The notes under the pieces: model-generated
What the model was told of the DNA's origin: nothing
Database searches by the model: none
What the model saw: the letters and a program-made list of their open reading frames with translations, nothing else
Shown here: one piece after another, positions 38,801 through 46,580 of the stretch
How the letters are laid out: each line of letters opens with the position of its first letter
Position numbering within the stretch: position 1 is the first letter of the stretch
Source of the DNA: Stenotrophomonas sp. SAU14A_NAIMI4_8
GTDB taxonomy: Bacteria > Pseudomonadota > Gammaproteobacteria > Xanthomonadales > Xanthomonadaceae
DNA: 64,000 nucleotides
Reading direction: 5' to 3'
Assembly: GCF_003086695.1 (NCBI RefSeq)
Contig: NZ_CP025999.1
Location: 484,820-548,819, forward strand
Program-made: the position numbers and the translations under genes

Positions 38801-39288
38801 CTGCGCCCCAGCCCAGCGCTGCTGAGCCGCTGCAGGGCGCGCCTGAGGAAACAACCAACCCCACGCGCCCGGGCCATGCCGACTACCCGCTTTACCAGCA
38901 GATCTGCGAGCGCGTGCAGGACCTGGACGCCCGTTACGGCCGCAGCTTCGATGCAACCAGCGAGCGGGTGGCCGCCAGCCTGCTGGTGCTGGCCAAGGAC
39001 AACGACCTGGAGCGGGTGGACCACGTGCTGGTCAGCAACGCCACCGCGGAGCATCCCGCTGGCCACCGGCTGTTCGTGGTGCAGGGCGATCCGGCCGACC
39101 CCGCCCACCGGCGCGCCGACATGCCTACCGAGCAGGCAGTGCAGACACCGGTGGAGGAATCGCTGCAGGCGTTCGATGCGGTCAGCTACGAGGCGGCGCA
39201 GCGTGCAGCGGCCAATCTTGCACAGCAGCAGCTGGAGGACGAGCGCGTGCAGCAGGACATACAGGTGCGTGCGGCCAGCGCGGGCTAG
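35830..39288 (+). CDS. X-T4SS effector (X-Tfe) with N-terminal SHH nuclease-like motif and C-terminal XVIPCD, locus B
   Basis: 1152 residues. The N-terminus has S10-H11-H12, N41 in SANRLYLA and H60 in SPHRGRTRSSY, the order expected of AHH-type HNH/EndoVII nucleases; this fits the cytosolic DUF1629 immunity next to it. A middle part contains hydrophobic GGWLGGMATASLIGTSSF and a region shared with effector A (LYHRDAAGQWSHQGV). Residues about 700-1000 are Pro/Ala/Glu-rich linker. Residues about 1012-1152 are the XVIPCD (PGHADYPLYQQI, YGRSFDATSERVAASLLVLAK, AGHRLFVVQGDP) with Gln-rich tail. The first ~270 codons are visibly less GC-rich than the rest, suggesting an exchanged toxin module. Confidence 0.87.
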   Translation: MQSNGVILQSHHVLEKSLFVNNELLDKLVERGLMDPDSSANRLYLAVNGGLAEDLEASPHRGRTRSSYTSGVTNAINAIGRSGDGIAALNDDLAALKRVASRVEELRDTLKVALINGDLFATTPNFMTSRETDEVNLRTIGARAQYRIDHADQLNELNRMRPVESEWAAMVRSDSRVGRLLDEVLAKPQNLVAGPGERDALAREVAGRMEMRLAVSDAEQSGRLALSEATRARVQQTLVDDLPGIGRARADLYDLTHTATHAYKPVSQRGFVTLDLLIGEASASQLVRSGGLLASGVDAILTTQRISEHLQQGNGTAAQSEFNHTLARSGGGWLGGMATASLIGTSSFVPAAVVAADALFMSKAFDKGADLLDNRAVYQQEDAAGVLWKFDRLNWQRQAKLEDAAERSPNAVEFSVGASYEKARELGAKASASAVELALGKAPEPQNPFNLPAGPQDVNGLDNQNWQRDPQTEQWIRQVKTDVVGANDRGVYETQLATPERAAELNRQAVQRIEDNIAHGKAAIAASYLEARAASRASDFVPLVPDAVDAARAKPDAILGSDNTLYHRDAAGQWSHQGVVAQGNMALELELTRTIQQPSLDALERSLAELEARPAPTNAEMNRNEVRHRYASAGITPSPQWLDAIELAMERTRSQHGINGPTLQQLAPAVDGVAGESRAIIHYQVGEDGVARPVATTTTEELQAAWREVRERAGEQAPIPEPPELRIAALSPREQEAYQQALQEANRQGAATVDAGQVASAAAQHARPDDPAPADAPDAVAEAQRAAERHRPPTPVEPTAAAAPPVLPAGPTRERDPNALLTTDDPRTSQPSRQVEEAAKPERRTEAAQHPPPQVEAERPATTHSTPVAAEPSLQPSHDTTPESLPTQAEAAPVTAQLVRDEPTEREPMAHASTVVADPPPPPPAPDVQMEPAAPLQNEPEATQVVPEGTAEQPAVDRAVAPEGEQAEVKPAPAPEVVLEEAVPEPAAPASAPQPSAAEPLQGAPEETTNPTRPGHADYPLYQQICERVQDLDARYGRSFDATSERVAASLLVLAKDNDLERVDHVLVSNATAEHPAGHRLFVVQGDPADPAHRRADMPTEQAVQTPVEESLQAFDAVSYEAAQRAAANLAQQQLEDERVQQDIQVRAASAG

Positions 39289-39335
39289 ACCGCTTGCGCG
39301 GCGCGTGCGCTCAGCGCCCGCCTGGCAGTCGCGTG

Positions 39336-39749
39336 TCAGTTCTCCGCCAGGAACTGCACCTTCACCCGCAGCTTCACCGGCACGGCCACGCCATCGATCA
39401 CCACCGGCTCGAACCGCCACTGGTTGATCGTTCTGAACGCCGCACGATCCACGTCACGCAGGCGGCTGGAGAGCTCCACCATCACATTGGTCACCACACC
39501 GGTGGCATCCACATCGGCCGCCACGACTATCGGCAACGGCGGTGCCTGGACACCGTCGGGCAGGCGCGGCAGCGGCGCATACAGCGTGGCGGGGGTGTGT
39601 TCCAGTACGAGGCCGGCGTTGTCACCGGGCTCTACATACACCTCAGTGGTAACAGCGGGCGTTTCCGCGCCGGCCGCAGCAAAAGGTGCGCCACAGGCGA
39701 GCGCCGCCAGTGCCAGCGCCAGCGCCAGCATCACAGTGAATCGAGACAT
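39336..39749 (-). CDS. Secreted TonB C-terminal-domain-like protein
   Basis: 137 residues with a signal peptide (MSRFTVMLALALALAALACG; the Cys may be a lipobox-like site) and a C-terminal half resembling TonB_C: VDATGVVTNVMVELSSRLRD, VDRAAFRTINQWRFEPVV, GVAVPVKLRVKVQF. There is no N-terminal cytoplasmic anchor or Pro-rich spacer of a true TonB, so it is unlikely to energise outer-membrane receptors by itself. Convergent with effector B. Confidence 0.7.
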   Translation of the reverse strand: MSRFTVMLALALALAALACGAPFAAAGAETPAVTTEVYVEPGDNAGLVLEHTPATLYAPLPRLPDGVQAPPLPIVVAADVDATGVVTNVMVELSSRLRDVDRAAFRTINQWRFEPVVIDGVAVPVKLRVKVQFLAEN

Positions 39750-39844
39750 CGGGAATCTCCGTTTCCAGTGCCAGCCAGCGTAACGCCTGGCGACACGGTT
39801 TCACTCAAAGAAAGGCCCCCGAAGCGAACCTCGGGGGCCGTGCA

Positions 39845-41479
39845 CTACACCTGTTCCACCGTCTGCTGGCGTTGCGGCAGCTCCGGCGGGCGTGCGCCCT
39901 GGCTCATCACCTCACGCACCTGGTGTTCCTGCTGGTAGAACTGGCCGGCCCGATCCTGTGCGTCGCGGCTGTAGTCCTCAAAGACGCCGAACAGGGCGCG
40001 CGATTCGTCCGGCAGCAGGTCCAGCGCGGTGATGTGGCGCTTGCCGCCACGCGCGAAAGCCACCGAGGTCACTTCGGCCACGCACACCGCCACCCGCAGC
40101 GGCCCGAAGCGCACGGCGCCCTCGGCCAGCGTGCCGTTGCCGGCGTAGGCATTGCCCGCCACGCGCTTGGCGCGGTGGTAGGTGCCGCGGTAGCTGACCC
40201 GGTACACGGTGGACTGGAAGTCCACGCGGTTCCACAGCTTGTGTGCCGACGCCAGCGCGAACTGCGCCGAGGAAATGAAGCCCAGCGCGATCAGTCCCAT
40301 CATGGCCGCGCCGCTGCTGCGCGCGTACAGGAAGGCGAACACCACGCCCACCAGGCCCAGCACCAGGCCGAACAGGCCCAGCGCCAGCAGCGGTCGCTGC
40401 GTGTCCGAGTTCCAGGCGGCCGTGAACGCTTCGGCCAAGCGCGGTGCGCTCTGGTCGGCGCGCACGCGCGGTTCGGTTTCCAGCAGCAGGTGACCGTCGA
40501 AGGCATCATTGCTGACCTCGTGGTCCTGCGCGTAGTACTGGCTGGGGTAGGGCATGCGCGTTTTCAGGCGCTCCAGCAGGCCGCTGGTCAGATCGGGCAT
40601 CTGCAGATCCTCGCGCACCAGATGGCGCGCGGCCGAGGCGCTGTAGCCGCCGGTCTGGGCGATCAGCGAAACGGTGAACAGGGCACTGGCGATCAGCGCA
40701 CTGCCCAGCACCGCGATGGTGGGCAGCACGACGGTGGCCACAGCAAAGGGCGGCGTGGGCACCTGCACCGGCGACAGGGTGATGGCCAGCGGGCCGGCAA
40801 TGGACACCAGCAGCAGCGCTACCATCGCGCCCCAGCGCGGTGCGGGCACGGTGTCGGGGGCCGCTTCCATGGCGCCGCGGCGGATGGCCGCCAGGGTCGC
40901 GAAAGGCTTCAGCAGCAGCACGGCCAGCGCGAAGTACAGGCCGGCCATCCAGGCAAAGGCCGCAGGCTGGGCGAACACCCACGCCAGCGCGAAGCTGACC
41001 AGCACACCGGCCAGATACACGGCGCGGCGCAGCTGGGTTTCCGCATGCCAGCGGATGGCAGACGGCGCGTTGATCAGGTGCGGCACCAGGCCATACAGCA
41101 TGGACAGCAGCGGATCATCCGGGCGCTGGCGCACGGTGATGCCGTCGTTGATGAGGCCCACCAGGTGGTTGCTGACCGAGCCGGTGCCCGACGGCACCGC
41201 AATCTGCCCGGCCTCGCCCGGCAGCACGGTGAAGCGGAAGTAGCGCATGGCCACGCCCACATGCACACCGCCCAACAGCAGCAGGGTCAGGCCAGTCATG
41301 GCACGGCCGACCGAGCCCAGGCCCATGGCGCGTACCTGTTCGGCGTTACTGACGCCCAGCAGCAGCACCAGGCCCATCACCATGGCGAATGCGCCCAGGG
41401 TGAGGTGCAGGGTGTTGGGCAGACGCATCGGGTTGACGGTGGCGGCCTGGGACGGCGGCGTGCTGTATTCGGTGCTCAT
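39845..41479 (-). CDS. Hypothetical multi-pass membrane protein
   Basis: 544 residues from MSTEYSTPPSQAATV. At least seven hydrophobic segments (for example LTLGAFAMVMGLVLLLGV, GLTLLLLGGVHVGVAM, WGAMVALLLVSIAGPLAI, PLLALGLFGLVLGLVGVVFAF), a long soluble loop with QDHEVSNDAFDGHLLLETEP, and a C-terminal soluble domain ending Gln-rich. I do not recognise the family. The upstream region is shared with the divergent effector at 41808. Longer starts at 41509 and 41557 lack ribosome binding sites. Confidence 0.6.
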   Translation of the reverse strand: MSTEYSTPPSQAATVNPMRLPNTLHLTLGAFAMVMGLVLLLGVSNAEQVRAMGLGSVGRAMTGLTLLLLGGVHVGVAMRYFRFTVLPGEAGQIAVPSGTGSVSNHLVGLINDGITVRQRPDDPLLSMLYGLVPHLINAPSAIRWHAETQLRRAVYLAGVLVSFALAWVFAQPAAFAWMAGLYFALAVLLLKPFATLAAIRRGAMEAAPDTVPAPRWGAMVALLLVSIAGPLAITLSPVQVPTPPFAVATVVLPTIAVLGSALIASALFTVSLIAQTGGYSASAARHLVREDLQMPDLTSGLLERLKTRMPYPSQYYAQDHEVSNDAFDGHLLLETEPRVRADQSAPRLAEAFTAAWNSDTQRPLLALGLFGLVLGLVGVVFAFLYARSSGAAMMGLIALGFISSAQFALASAHKLWNRVDFQSTVYRVSYRGTYHRAKRVAGNAYAGNGTLAEGAVRFGPLRVAVCVAEVTSVAFARGGKRHITALDLLPDESRALFGVFEDYSRDAQDRAGQFYQQEHQVREVMSQGARPPELPQRQQTVEQV

Positions 41480-41697
41480 CGGGTTCTCGAACGGGCGCTT
41501 GAACGGCATTAGCGGCGGGTTCGGGAGATTCTTGAGAGGCGCGCTACGCACATACACGCTGCGTGTCCTGCATCCTGATTATCGAGAAGATGCAGCGCAC
41601 CGAGTATGCAGATCGGTGCATGTGTTTTGGCAGCGCCGCGCCATTCCGGCGCCGCATGCTGCAACACCTTGCCGGAATCACCGGAATGCTCTCTGGT

Positions 41698-41727
41698 TCA
41701 CACATTCAGCAAGCCAATCGCGTCACC
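41698..41727. repeat. 30-bp motif, copy 2
   Basis: Matches 24011-24040 with two mismatches (A for G, C for T). It lies 80 bp upstream of the effector start at 41808 and about 220 bp upstream of the divergent membrane-protein gene, so it might be part of a promoter region. Confidence 0.6.
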
Positions 41728-41807
41728 ACCCCCACCTCCACCTGCCGCTCCACCCACCTGTGCGATCATCCGGCCAGGACCGCAGTACCCAACAAGGCAA
41801 AGCAGGC

Positions 41808-42734
41808 ATGGAGCAGGCAACACGCTATACCGTCACCGTATTCCTGGCCGCGCCGGGCACCCCGCTGAAGAGCGGCGGCAGTTCGCCGCGCGGGCAGATG
41901 TTCCTGCAGGTAGCCGCCGGTGACGAGGCCCACAGCTACGGCTTCGCGCCACCGCGCCTGCCGCCGGGCGAGACCGCCAGCGGCGTGCAGTACGCACAGG
42001 TGCGCCACGACGATGCCGACGAGCACGTGGACCCTTACTACAGCCGCACGCTGGAAATCACCGAGGAGCATTACGGCTGCCTGCGCGATTTTGCCGAGGA
42101 ACCCGCCGAGTTCGAATTCGACGTGGACCGCCCGGCCACCATCAACCGTTGCAGCGATTTCGTCTGGGCCGCGCTGAACTACGCGCGCCTGCACCCGCTG
42201 CCCGCGCCGCTGGATGGTGGCAGCGACCTGGGCGAATTCGCCGTGCTGTTCAACCTGCCGGAAATCCAGTGCATTGCCGCACCGTTCCCGGACAGCGATC
42301 TGAACGCCGAGCATCACCACCCGATGCCCGCGCGCGAGGCCGAACTGCACCGCCAAGGGGTACGGCCCGACGATCAGCCGCCGCCCACGCCCATTGAAGT
42401 GGCCGGCACGCTGCTGGACCCCTCGCACCCCGACCATCGTCTGTTCGCGCAGCTGATCCAGAAAGTGGCCGAGCTGGATGCCGCGCACGGGCGCACCTTC
42501 GATGACACCAGCCAGCGCATCAGCGCCAGCCTGCTGGTGCTGGCCAAGCAGAACAACCTGTCACGCGTGGACCACGTGCTGCTCAGTCGCCCCACGCAGG
42601 ACAGCCCCGCCGCGGGCAGCATCTTCATCGTGCAGGGCGACCGCAACGACCCCGGGCACCGCCGCGCCAGCATTGCCACCGAAGTGGCGGCGCAGACCGA
42701 CGTGGCCGATTCGCTGCGGTTGAAGGAGCAGTGA
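41808..42734 (+). CDS. X-T4SS effector with permuted papain-like N-terminal domain and XVIPCD (C), catalytic His missing
   Basis: 308 residues. Residues 1-185 form the same domain as in the effectors at 43364 and 46580: RYTVTVFLAAPGTPL, YYSRTLEIT and NRCSDFVWAALNYARLHP with Cys115. The His-then-Cys order suggests a circularly permuted papain/NlpC-type hydrolase. In this copy the GH(M/V)Y histidine is a glutamine (G29-Q30-M-F), so activity may be lost or use another His (A-H-S at 41-43). The XVIPCD occupies about 200-305 (DPSHPDHRLFAQL, HGRTFDDTSQRISASLLVLAK) and lacks the Gln-rich tail. The stop overlaps the next start by one base. Confidence 0.85.
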   Translation: MEQATRYTVTVFLAAPGTPLKSGGSSPRGQMFLQVAAGDEAHSYGFAPPRLPPGETASGVQYAQVRHDDADEHVDPYYSRTLEITEEHYGCLRDFAEEPAEFEFDVDRPATINRCSDFVWAALNYARLHPLPAPLDGGSDLGEFAVLFNLPEIQCIAAPFPDSDLNAEHHHPMPAREAELHRQGVRPDDQPPPTPIEVAGTLLDPSHPDHRLFAQLIQKVAELDAAHGRTFDDTSQRISASLLVLAKQNNLSRVDHVLLSRPTQDSPAAGSIFIVQGDRNDPGHRRASIATEVAAQTDVADSLRLKEQ

Positions 42735-43360
42735 TGCGCGCGGTGCGTGCCGTTGTTGCGTCTGCGGCGCTTGCCTTGCTGGTGGGCTGCGGCAGTGGTT
42801 CGTCACCGGAAGCGCCGAAGCTGCTCACCCGCGCCGAGGCCGAAGCCCGCACCGTGGTGCCGTTCACTCGTGGTGTGCGGTTGGACAAGGCGGGGCGGAT
42901 CGTGGATGTGACCTTTGATGCGCCCGCGGTGGTTGATCCACAGATGCCGTGGCTGAAGCTTGGTTTGAGGTTGCAGGGACAGGACGAAGAGGCGCTGTCA
43001 AAGGCCGCCGACAGTCTGAGAGAGGGCGCGTTGAAGGTGCGGGTTCACCTTGATCGCCTGGACAGGAAGAACGCTGGCGCCGTCATTCTTTCGCGGTCAT
43101 CCGATGATGGCCGAGACTGGGTTCCAATTCCCAACGATGGTCACGTGGACCGTGTGTCGCCCGCAACGGTGGATACCTATCCGTTGATTGAGGCAGGGCT
43201 TCACTCGCGGGACGTGTCATATCGGACGCTGGAGATGGCCGATGCAGGCTTGATTGATGCGGGCCGCTACCGGGTTACGGTCGACGCTGTGGACGATCGG
43301 CCCGAATTCAGGAATCTGCAGGTCGAGTTCATTGCGGCCTACTACTCACTAGGAAAGTAA
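42734..43360 (+). CDS. Lipoprotein immunity candidate (DUF5625-like)
   Basis: 208 residues from MRAVRAVVASAALALLVGC; the lipobox puts it in the periplasm, lipid-anchored. AAGGAG lies six bases before the ATG, and the frame overlaps the preceding effector stop by 1 bp (TGATG), so the genes are translationally coupled. The mature region shares with the lipoprotein at 45930: TxxEAxARTVVP, LDKAGRIVDVTF, and the C-terminal GRYRVTVD...FRNLQVEFI. By position just 3 bp upstream of the effector at 43364, it is the likely periplasmic immunity for that effector and perhaps also for the one before. Confidence 0.75.
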   Translation: MRAVRAVVASAALALLVGCGSGSSPEAPKLLTRAEAEARTVVPFTRGVRLDKAGRIVDVTFDAPAVVDPQMPWLKLGLRLQGQDEEALSKAADSLREGALKVRVHLDRLDRKNAGAVILSRSSDDGRDWVPIPNDGHVDRVSPATVDTYPLIEAGLHSRDVSYRTLEMADAGLIDAGRYRVTVDAVDDRPEFRNLQVEFIAAYYSLGK

Positions 43361-43363
43361 GTC

Positions 43364-44389
43364 ATGCAACCGACAGCCGAGCGCTACACCGTTACCATCC
43401 ATGCCGCTGCACCCGGCACGCCGCGCCATGGCAAGCGGGAGGGGCATGAGATTGTTCTGAACGACTCCCAGGTCGGCCACATGTATTTTTCGCTGGACCG
43501 GCCTGGAGCGCTCGACGAGGAGGGAAAGAAGCTGGCGCCGCTGAGCTTTGGCTTGACCCGCGACGTTGGTGCCGATGGCAGCAGCCATGGGAAAGTTGAA
43601 CTGCATGATGTGCGGATCTACCAGAATCCGCGGTTCGAGCGCACGATCGAGATCAGCAAGGAACAATACGAAAAGCTGAAACAGTTCGGCGAGTCGCCGG
43701 CCAAGCACGGCTTCGACATGGACAACTACAACCTGATCACCAATGCCTGCTCGGACTTCACCTGGAATGCGCTGAACCACGCCGGGCTGCACCCGGTCGG
43801 TGCAGCCGGTCCTATCAAGAACTACGAAGGCTCGATCAAGGTGCTGGACAACATTCCGGCCATCAACGCCATTCCGCAGCAGATCAAGGGAAGTGAGCTG
43901 GATGCGGTGAAGTGGAATGAGATGCCCAAGCAGAGCTTCGGTCAATGGTGGATCTCGCAGCATGGCGAACCGGCACAGAATGCCAACCCCTTGGACGGTA
44001 CGCCCGCCGATCCTTCCCACGCCGATCATGCGCGCCTGAACCAGCTGCACACGCAGGTAGCGGCGACGGGGGCGTTCGGCGATGAACTGGGCAATGTGAG
44101 TGCAAGCCTTCTTGCGCTGTCCCACCAGAACGGCTTCGCGCGGGTGGATGAGGTCGTAGTGGGCGAGCGCCGCGGCGATGCAGCGCCCAACCTGTTCATC
44201 GTGCAGGGCGATCGCGCCGATCCAGCGCACCTGCGCGCCAGCCTGCCGGCGGATGTGGCGGCGCAGACCCCGGTGGCGGCTTCGTTCGAGCGCGTCGAAC
44301 AGCTTGCCCAGGCCCAGCCGCAGCGCGACGCACAGCGCCTGCAGGAGGACCAGCAGCTGCAGCAGTCGCAAGGCCCGCGCATGGCCTGA
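43364..44389 (+). CDS. X-T4SS effector with permuted papain-like N-terminal domain and XVIPCD (D)
   Basis: 341 residues. The N-terminal domain has the likely catalytic pair H39 (VGHMYFS) and C129 (TNACSDFTWNALNHAG), with RTIEISKEQYEKLKQF between them. The C-terminal XVIPCD (from about 215) includes DPSHADHARLNQL, VSASLLALSHQNGFARVDEVV and LFIVQGDRADPAHLRAS and ends in a Gln-rich tail. Periplasmic lipoprotein immunity upstream fits a cell-wall or membrane target in recipient cells, so an amidase/peptidase or acyl-hydrolase role is inferred. AGGAAAG serves as the ribosome binding site. Confidence 0.86.
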   Translation: MQPTAERYTVTIHAAAPGTPRHGKREGHEIVLNDSQVGHMYFSLDRPGALDEEGKKLAPLSFGLTRDVGADGSSHGKVELHDVRIYQNPRFERTIEISKEQYEKLKQFGESPAKHGFDMDNYNLITNACSDFTWNALNHAGLHPVGAAGPIKNYEGSIKVLDNIPAINAIPQQIKGSELDAVKWNEMPKQSFGQWWISQHGEPAQNANPLDGTPADPSHADHARLNQLHTQVAATGAFGDELGNVSASLLALSHQNGFARVDEVVVGERRGDAAPNLFIVQGDRADPAHLRASLPADVAAQTPVAASFERVEQLAQAQPQRDAQRLQEDQQLQQSQGPRMA

Positions 44390-44550
44390 GGCCACCGCCC
44401 CGCCGCGCGCGGCCCACGCACCAGCCCCACCTGCTACCATTGGCCTGCTAACCCAGCCAGCCCACCCTGCGCAGACAGATGCGGGGCGGGCCGTCGCAGT
44501 ACGGCCCAGCGAGCCAGGACACCCTCCCGTGCCCTTTCAAGGATGCTCGC

Positions 44551-45687
44551 ATGAACCGTTTGTCGCTTTTCCGCTCGGCCGCACTGGCCGTGGCCATCTC
44601 GCTCAGCGTGGGCGCGCCGCCGGCCTTCGCCGATAACGCCGCCGCCCGCACCACCACCGCCGTGCAGCGCCAGGCCGTTGCCCAGGGCCTGTACGAGCTG
44701 GCCTACAGCCCGAGCCAGAAGGCCGTGTTCGTTGCCTCGTCCGGTGGCTTCGGCGACAACGCCGGCCCGTCGCAGGTGCTGCGCCTGGACCCGACCACGC
44801 TGGCCGTGCAGACCCGCATTCCGCTGGAGCGCAAGGCCTTCGGTGTGGTGCTGGATGACGCCCACAACCGCCTGTACGTCGGCAACACCGTGGACACCTC
44901 GGTGACCGTGGTCGACACCGCGCAGAACAAGGCCATCGGCACCGTGCAGCTGATGGAAAAGAAGGTGGGCAAGGACGGCAAGGCCGGCTACACCCACGAC
45001 CTGCGTGAGCTGGTGGTCGACAGCGCGGCCAACCGCCTGTACGTCACCGGTCATTCCGGCGAAGGCAGCGTGCTGTTCGTGGTAGACACCACCACGCTGA
45101 AGCTGATCGACACCATTCCGGGCCTGGGCAAGGCCAAGGCCCCGGGCCTGGCGCTGGATGCAGCCAACAAGCGCGTGTACACCAGCAACCTGCTGGCCGA
45201 TCTGGTGGTGGTGGGCACCGATTCGAAGAAGGTGGTGGCCGAGCACAAGATCGCCGCCGAGCAGCCGATGAACATCGCGGTGGACCCGGACGGCAAGCGC
45301 CTGTTCGTGACCGACCAGGGTTCGGAGATGATCCGCAACTACATGACCAAGAGCAGCGAGGGCTTCACCAGCAAGCACCCGGGCCAGCGCGTGCTGGTGC
45401 TCGACCGCAGCACCGGCAAGGAACTGGCCAGCATCCCCACCGATGCCGGCCCGCTGGGCATCCTGCTGGATGCACCGCGCAAGCGCCTGTACGTGACCAA
45501 CCGCGATGGCGGCACGGTCACCGCCTTCGACAGCAACAGCTACCAGAAGGTCGCAACGTACGAAGTGCCCACGCACCCGAACAGCCTGGCCCTGGATGCG
45601 AAGAACAACGTGCTGTACGTCAGCATCAAGAATGGCGAAAAGGATGCCAAGGGCAGCGAAGAAAGCGTCGCCCGCATCCAGCTGTAA
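44551..45687 (+). CDS. Periplasmic YncE-like YVTN beta-propeller protein
   Basis: 378 residues with a signal peptide ending at AFA-DNAAA. Seven repeating blades show the family pattern of V(V)L D xx x x RLYV: FGVVLDDAHNRLYVGNT, LVVDSAANRLYVTGHSG, GLALDAANKRVYTSNL, NIAVDPDGKRLFVTDQG, GILLDAPRKRLYVTNRDGG, SLALDAKNNVLYVSIKNG. E. coli YncE is iron-regulated and binds DNA in vitro, but function here is unknown. It interrupts the effector cluster. AAGGA lies upstream of the ATG, and the gene is followed by two GTAG repeats and a terminator. Confidence 0.85.
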   Translation: MNRLSLFRSAALAVAISLSVGAPPAFADNAAARTTTAVQRQAVAQGLYELAYSPSQKAVFVASSGGFGDNAGPSQVLRLDPTTLAVQTRIPLERKAFGVVLDDAHNRLYVGNTVDTSVTVVDTAQNKAIGTVQLMEKKVGKDGKAGYTHDLRELVVDSAANRLYVTGHSGEGSVLFVVDTTTLKLIDTIPGLGKAKAPGLALDAANKRVYTSNLLADLVVVGTDSKKVVAEHKIAAEQPMNIAVDPDGKRLFVTDQGSEMIRNYMTKSSEGFTSKHPGQRVLVLDRSTGKELASIPTDAGPLGILLDAPRKRLYVTNRDGGTVTAFDSNSYQKVATYEVPTHPNSLALDAKNNVLYVSIKNGEKDAKGSEESVARIQL

Positions 45688-45691
45688 CACA

Positions 45692-45749
45692 GTAGCGCCA
45701 GGCCATGCCTGGCGAGCGGAGATGGGGTAGCGCCAGGCCATGCCTGGCG
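45692..45749. repeat. Two direct GTAG palindromes (SMAG type)
   Basis: GTAG at 45692 and 45727, each followed by CGCCAGGC/GCCTGGCG with CAT at the centre, 35 bp apart in the same orientation. Confidence 0.82.
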
Positions 45750-45761
45750 GCTTTCCGCAGG

Positions 45762-45790
45762 AAAGGCAGGGTGCGGACCCTGCCTTTTTC
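45762..45790 (+). terminator. Rho-independent terminator
   Basis: AAAGGCAGGGT, loop GCGG, ACCCTGCCTTT then more T; ends the YncE-like transcript after the two GTAG repeats. Confidence 0.88.
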
Positions 45791-45929
45791 CTTTCCGGGC
45801 CACCGGTAAACCGTGGCCCAGGTCACCTTTCAGATTTGCCCTACAGGTGTGTTCACGAGCCTGTGCGAAGATTCGGCCATCGGCCTGGCCACACGCTGGC
45901 AGGGCCCCGATGGAATGCCGACCCGACCC

Positions 45930-46580
45930 ATGGACGCCGTGATGCACATCGCCCCCGTGCCGCCCCTGCGCGCCGTCGCACTGGCCATAGCCCTGCTCAT
46001 GCTGCTTGGCTGCGCTGCCCAGCCACCACCGCCCCCGCCGAAGGTTCTGACCGCAGAGGAAGCCGCTGCGCGCACGGTGGTTCCGCTGACCCGCCCGATT
46101 GCGTTGGACAAGGCGGGGCAGATCGTGGATCTGGAGTTTGAGCTGCCGCCTGCTGGAGCAGATCTGACTGCCGAAGTCTGGATTGGCGTGCGTGTTGTTG
46201 GAGACGCGGAAGCCGTTTCAAGCGCGGAGAGTTTGCTCAACGGTAAAAAGCTGTTGGCGAAAGTGCGCCTGTTCGGTAAGCATGAAGACGTAGAGGAATT
46301 GCTGCCACTGACGCGCTATGACACCGTCATTCGTCGGGATGTACTGTTGGACTCGGAGGGCTTTGTGCCACAGGCAGTCGCGATGAGCCCCGCAACGTGG
46401 CCGCTGGAATCTGCCGGGCTTATCTCCCCGACGTCGCGCTACAGGCCACTTAGCCTGGCCTTCCTGTCAAATGCAAAGCCTGGCAGATACAGACTATCTA
46501 TCGAGCTGCTTGAAGACCGATCCGACCTGAAGAACTTGAACGTTGAACTGCTCATTGGCTACATGGCGAGGTCAAAGTAA
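45930..46580 (+). CDS. Lipoprotein immunity candidate (DUF5625-like), second copy
   Basis: 216 residues from MDAVMHIAPVPPLRAV with lipobox LLMLLGC. ATGs at 45915 and 45942 are alternatives and no strong ribosome binding site decides. It is homologous to the lipoprotein at 42734 over its length (TAEEAAARTVVPLTRPIALD, GQIVDLEFELP, PGRYRLSIELLEDRSDLKNL). The TAA stop overlaps the ATG of the effector at 46580 by one base, giving a tight immunity-effector pair with immunity translated first. Confidence 0.76.
   Translation: MDAVMHIAPVPPLRAVALAIALLMLLGCAAQPPPPPPKVLTAEEAAARTVVPLTRPIALDKAGQIVDLEFELPPAGADLTAEVWIGVRVVGDAEAVSSAESLLNGKKLLAKVRLFGKHEDVEELLPLTRYDTVIRRDVLLDSEGFVPQAVAMSPATWPLESAGLISPTSRYRPLSLAFLSNAKPGRYRLSIELLEDRSDLKNLNVELLIGYMARSK

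Noticed and set aside
39872..41512. 546-codon plus-strand frame
   Set aside because: Antisense to the membrane protein gene; the composition is Gln/His/Arg-rich without hydrophobic core.
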